8,010 nucleotides of DNA, taken from assembly GCA_035457345.1 (NCBI GenBank), contig DATIBT010000008.1, forward strand, positions 1 through 8,010. The letters are read 5' to 3'. Of the stretch, positions 7,101-8,010 are shown piece after piece. Made by a program: the position numbers and the translations under genes. The number at the start of each line of letters is the position of its first letter. The stretch's first letter is position 1. This DNA is from DASTDY01 sp035457345 (GTDB lineage: Bacteria; Patescibacteriota; Saccharimonadia; Saccharimonadales; EFPC-124). The notes under the pieces are model-generated. The model was not told where the DNA came from. It did not search any database and saw only the letters and a list, made by a program, of their open reading frames with translations.

Positions 7101-8010
7101 ACGGGTTCGTTCACTAGTGCCGGAAACGGCACTATTCAGGGCGGTACCATAACAGTTGGCACCACGAGCCAAGCCGGCTCGTTGGTAATGAGCGACGGCA
7201 GTAGCAACACCGTCACCCTACAGGTCGGCTCATTTGTCGGCGACGCGGTGTATACCATACCAAATGTGGGCGCCGCCGCTACTTTCTGCATGAGCACTGG
7301 TAACTGCGGTGGTGCCGGTGTCACGCTGCAAACGGCTTATAACAACTCGACCAACCCAGAGATCGTACTCGATGCTACGCGCGGTGCGCTGACGCTTCGT
7401 GACAATGCGACTCCGATTGGCGCCAACTTATTCGAGGTACAAAGCAACAGCGGCGCCACCACCTACTTAGCAGTAACAGCAAGCGGTATGAGCGTGACCG
7501 GTGGTGCGACGACCACGGGCAACATCAACAGTAGTGGTGGCGCGTTACAAACGAACGGTACTAGTCGCGTCGATAACACTGGCAACTTGGTAAACATTGG
7601 CAATATTACAGGTACGGGTGCGGTCACCATTGCCTCCAGCGGCGCAGGGAATGACGTGACAATAAATGGTGCCGACGAGTTTATTATTCAGGATGCCATG
7701 GTTGCCAACGGTCAGTCTACCTTTAACACCGATGTTGACTTTACGCTCGCCGACACCGAAAACGTAGCCATAACAAACACCGTTACTGGTACTAACGCGG
7801 TTAACCTAATCGGCGCTGTACTCACAAACAATACGTCAAGCGGCACACAGCAAGTCGCTTTGCTGCAAAACGCAGCAGGCAGTGGCACTACTGAGGGGTT
7901 ACTCATCTTAGATAACGCCGATACCGACACGGCGGTAGCAAACGGCATTCAAATTACGTCGGCAGCTGGCGGGGTGACCACAGCCATTGATGTTTCAGAC
8001 CCGGATATCG
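4182..8010 (+). CDS. Giant membrane-anchored repeat protein, putative surface adhesin (partial, 3' end missing)
   Basis: One open frame of at least 1276 codons, unbroken to the right edge. ATG 4182 is the only ATG before the membrane segment, with an in-frame stop upstream at 4167-4169; the ribosome site is poor (GGTGG directly against the ATG). Residues 1-65 are polar and Ala/Pro-rich, probably cytoplasmic. KKLLIK then leads into one hydrophobic helix (about 73-94). The rest is a predicted beta-rich ectodomain dominated by Thr, Asn, Gly, Ser and Ala. In order: a GQIYYDQTDNQLAYYNGTKF segment (about 160-180), four units of 26-32 residues (186-299), two 37-residue modules, a GGTG module, and a 324-residue tandem repeat from residue 723. 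The eight cysteines occur only as pairs: 391/404, 542/548, 712/718, 1036/1042. The modules resemble those of phage tail fibres and large bacterial surface proteins. Adhesion or host contact is inference; a structural surface fibre is equally possible. Confidence 0.9.
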   Translation, partial: MDNNLTDIHVPNESDSRGVQPSATIGYGDAIPAQAATVSAPQSQPIATPPASPDNPRPTPKSPLSKKLLIKYGGTALLILLIIVGIIVVAINLASRKPNDASTASRFNTVTLPLDEFATTTDSGLNLLGTRSLVINGPLLANASFSISPSAQPSNANRGQIYYDQTDNQLAYYNGTKFVKLNDSGVQNINGLSGAVALGGGLTVTNNQITNSGVLSLQGQTGNVTLTAGDGIVIDGTTISATGGGVTSINGQDGAIVLGSGLSISGDTLRNSGIISAAAGSGITVINDGNGNITISNSGAGSGTVNSPGGTNGRIAKFTGVQSIADSLLSETGTTVTVNGDLSVTGSLALGTALSVGNGGTGSTALANNGVVVGQGSGALTAVTAGGAGLCLMSTAGAPAFQACPGGGGGVTSLNGLTGALSIANASAAGSTITINDASTAQKGIAQFNSTNFTAASGTVNTIQNINTTATPTFNGVNTNNITPSGALTVGATGQQFTLQGNASSVINATSGINSTTLAFQSPTATVTYRFATAAAGTYDVCTMVGNCAGVGGGVTTAGGTSGTLPVFTGTQAIGDSLVSQSGGTVTVNGNLNLTAGNQYRVNGTQISSANLSNDANLAKLNGTQTFTGATNTFQNTSDSALAFSIQNASSNRIFSINTTSGTAILGQGSTLGGQLVFSNATNNNTVTIISAAPAASRTYTLPDVGGNASFCLSTGNCAGAGVTLQAAYNNSTTPEITVDATRGALTIRDAATPIGANLLEVQDNAGGTTYFAVTASGTNTTGTSTASGNLNTTGGGLQTNSTTRVDNSGNLTNIGNITGTGAITIASSGAGNDIIVNGADEFIVQDAMVANSQATFNADVDLTLADTENVNITNTVTGTNAVNLVSAVLTNNTSSGTQNVAFLQNAAGSGTTDGLLVLDNADTDTAVTNGIQITSAAGGVTTAIDVSDPDIVTALLFGANDITGANFSVTGGTGSFTSAGNGTIQGGTITVGTTSQAGSLVMSDGSSNTVTLQVGSFVGDAVYTIPNVGAAATFCMSTGNCGGAGVTLQTAYNNSTNPEIVLDATRGALTLRDNATPIGANLFEVQSNSGATTYLAVTASGMSVTGGATTTGNINSSGGALQTNGTSRVDNTGNLVNIGNITGTGAVTIASSGAGNDVTINGADEFIIQDAMVANGQSTFNTDVDFTLADTENVAITNTVTGTNAVNLIGAVLTNNTSSGTQQVALLQNAAGSGTTEGLLILDNADTDTAVANGIQITSAAGGVTTAIDVSDPDI
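4398..4463 (+). other. Transmembrane anchor segment of the giant protein
   Basis: Residues about 73-94 begin GGTALLILLIIVGIIVVAIN: a run of about 22 hydrophobic residues with Lys66, Lys67 and Lys71 before it and Arg96, Lys97 after it. Its depth in the N-terminus, with no evident signal-peptidase site, suggests an uncleaved signal anchor with the N-terminus inside and the repeats outside. Orientation is inferred. Confidence 0.8.
4737..5078 (+). repeat. Four short beta repeats of 26-32 residues
   Basis: Successive units at 4737-4820, 4821-4916, 4917-5000 and 5001-5078 share the pattern 'v.s.NG..G.v.L..G.gltI....I.nSG'. The first three carry headers NGLSGAVAL, QGQTGNVTL and NGQDGAIVL; the fourth keeps only the GSGITV...ISNSG tail. 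A fifth header, NGLTGALSI, recurs alone at 5424-5450. Such NGxxGxVxL headers are common in phage tail-fibre proteins. The DNA of the units has diverged, so the repeat is clear only as protein. Confidence 0.7.
5109..5219 (+). repeat. 37-residue module, copy A (paired with copy B at 5859-5969)
   Basis: Copy A begins GTNGRIAKFTGVQSIADSLL and ends VTVNGDLSVTG. It aligns without gaps to copy B at 5859-5969, which begins GTSGTLPVFTGTQAIGDSLV and ends VTVNGNLNLTA. Shared positions include FTG.Q.I.DSL and TVTVNG.L. This module shape is familiar from large tail-fibre-like proteins; the two copies lie 750 nt apart. Confidence 0.65.
5250..5411 (+). other. GGTG module ending in a cysteine pair and Gly-rich linker
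   Basis: Residues from GNGGTGSTALANNGVVVGQG to CPGGGGG follow a pattern known from tail-fibre and adhesin-like proteins: GGTG, then NGvl.G.G.g.L, then a G.agl.L segment, then ...GaP.Fq. Here a cysteine pair (391 and 404) sits in the last part, before five glycines that look like a flexible hinge. Confidence 0.55.
5859..5969 (+). repeat. 37-residue module, copy B (paired with copy A at 5109-5219)
   Basis: This is the second copy of the FTG.Q.I.DSL / TVTVNG module. Residues AGNQYRVNGTQ and LNGTQTFTGA follow it, another motif set seen in repetitive fibre proteins. A Gly-rich stretch and the 542/548 cysteine pair come before it, so it starts a new module block. Confidence 0.6.
6348..7319 (+). 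repeat. 324-residue tandem repeat, copy 1
   Basis: The unit starts at VTLQAAYNNSTTPEI and ends just after the cysteine pair 1036/1042 (FCMSTGNC). It aligns with the next copy at a constant offset of 972 nt, with no insertion or deletion over the 691 nt that can be compared. By my count about 187 of 230 residues are identical. The segment before the unit (TYTLPDVGGNASFCLSTGNC) resembles the end of the unit, so the true boundary may lie somewhat earlier. Confidence 0.9.
7320..8010 (+). repeat. 324-residue tandem repeat, copy 2 (cut by the window edge)
   Basis: It begins VTLQTAYNNSTNPEI and is visible for 230 of the expected 324 residues. The last stretch before the edge (NGIQITSAAGGVTTAIDVSD) is identical in protein to copy 1 but differs at many third codon positions. 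More copies may follow outside the window. Confidence 0.9.

Noticed and set aside
6348..8010. The 972-nt direct repeat as a mobile element or a sequencing artefact.
   Set aside because: No terminal inverted repeats or transposase are present. The copies differ at many silent sites and stay in frame, which fits an internal protein repeat.
4182..8010. Trimeric autotransporter or other outer-membrane adhesin.
   Set aside because: The N-terminus is a short cytoplasmic tail with a signal anchor rather than a typical autotransporter signal peptide, and the C-terminal end is outside the window, so no membrane barrel can be claimed.

Overview
The window carries the 3' half of an F-type ATP synthase operon, followed after a 124-nt gap by the 5' part of a very large repetitive gene on the same strand that runs off the right edge. 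All recognised genes are on the + strand and no RNA genes, insertion sequences, CRISPR arrays or origins were seen. The standard bacterial code fits: TGA works as a stop in every ATP synthase gene. The compact and divergent F1 subunits (alpha about 474 aa, beta 434, gamma 284, epsilon only 90), the tight packing, and the neighbouring Thr/Asn/Gly/Ser-rich membrane-anchored giant protein together suggest a Candidate Phyla Radiation (Patescibacteria) genome, most likely Saccharibacteria (TM7). That assignment is an inference from protein character; no marker gene is present.

Positions 1-4057 hold the end of atpH (delta), then atpA (alpha), atpG (gamma), atpD (beta) and atpC (epsilon), the usual bacterial order. 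atpH and atpA overlap. atpA/atpG, atpG/atpD and atpD/atpC each overlap by the four bases ATGA, so the genes are almost certainly one transcript with translational coupling. The products form the soluble F1 head (alpha3 beta3 gamma delta epsilon) that couples ATP synthesis or hydrolysis to ion movement through F0, whose genes would lie to the left of the window. Catalytic motifs of beta are intact. Several secondary motifs in alpha, beta and gamma are altered, and epsilon lacks its C-terminal helical (inhibitory) domain.

Positions 4058-4181 contain no gene but a good sigma70-like promoter (TTGTCT, 17 nt, TAAAAT), with a perfect 13-base palindrome just upstream and a small possible hairpin in the leader. 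No convincing terminator for the ATP synthase operon is visible.

From 4182 to the end (at least 1276 codons, no stop) one open frame encodes a surface protein: a short Pro-rich cytoplasmic N-terminus, one transmembrane helix (about residues 73-94), and a beta-rich, Thr/Asn/Gly/Ser/Ala-rich ectodomain. The ectodomain is a mosaic of short modules resembling phage tail-fibre and adhesin repeats, and then enters a 324-residue tandem repeat whose second copy is cut by the window edge. All eight cysteines seen occur as close pairs at module ends. It is probably an adhesin or surface fibre used to contact a host or surface; the function is not demonstrated by the sequence.
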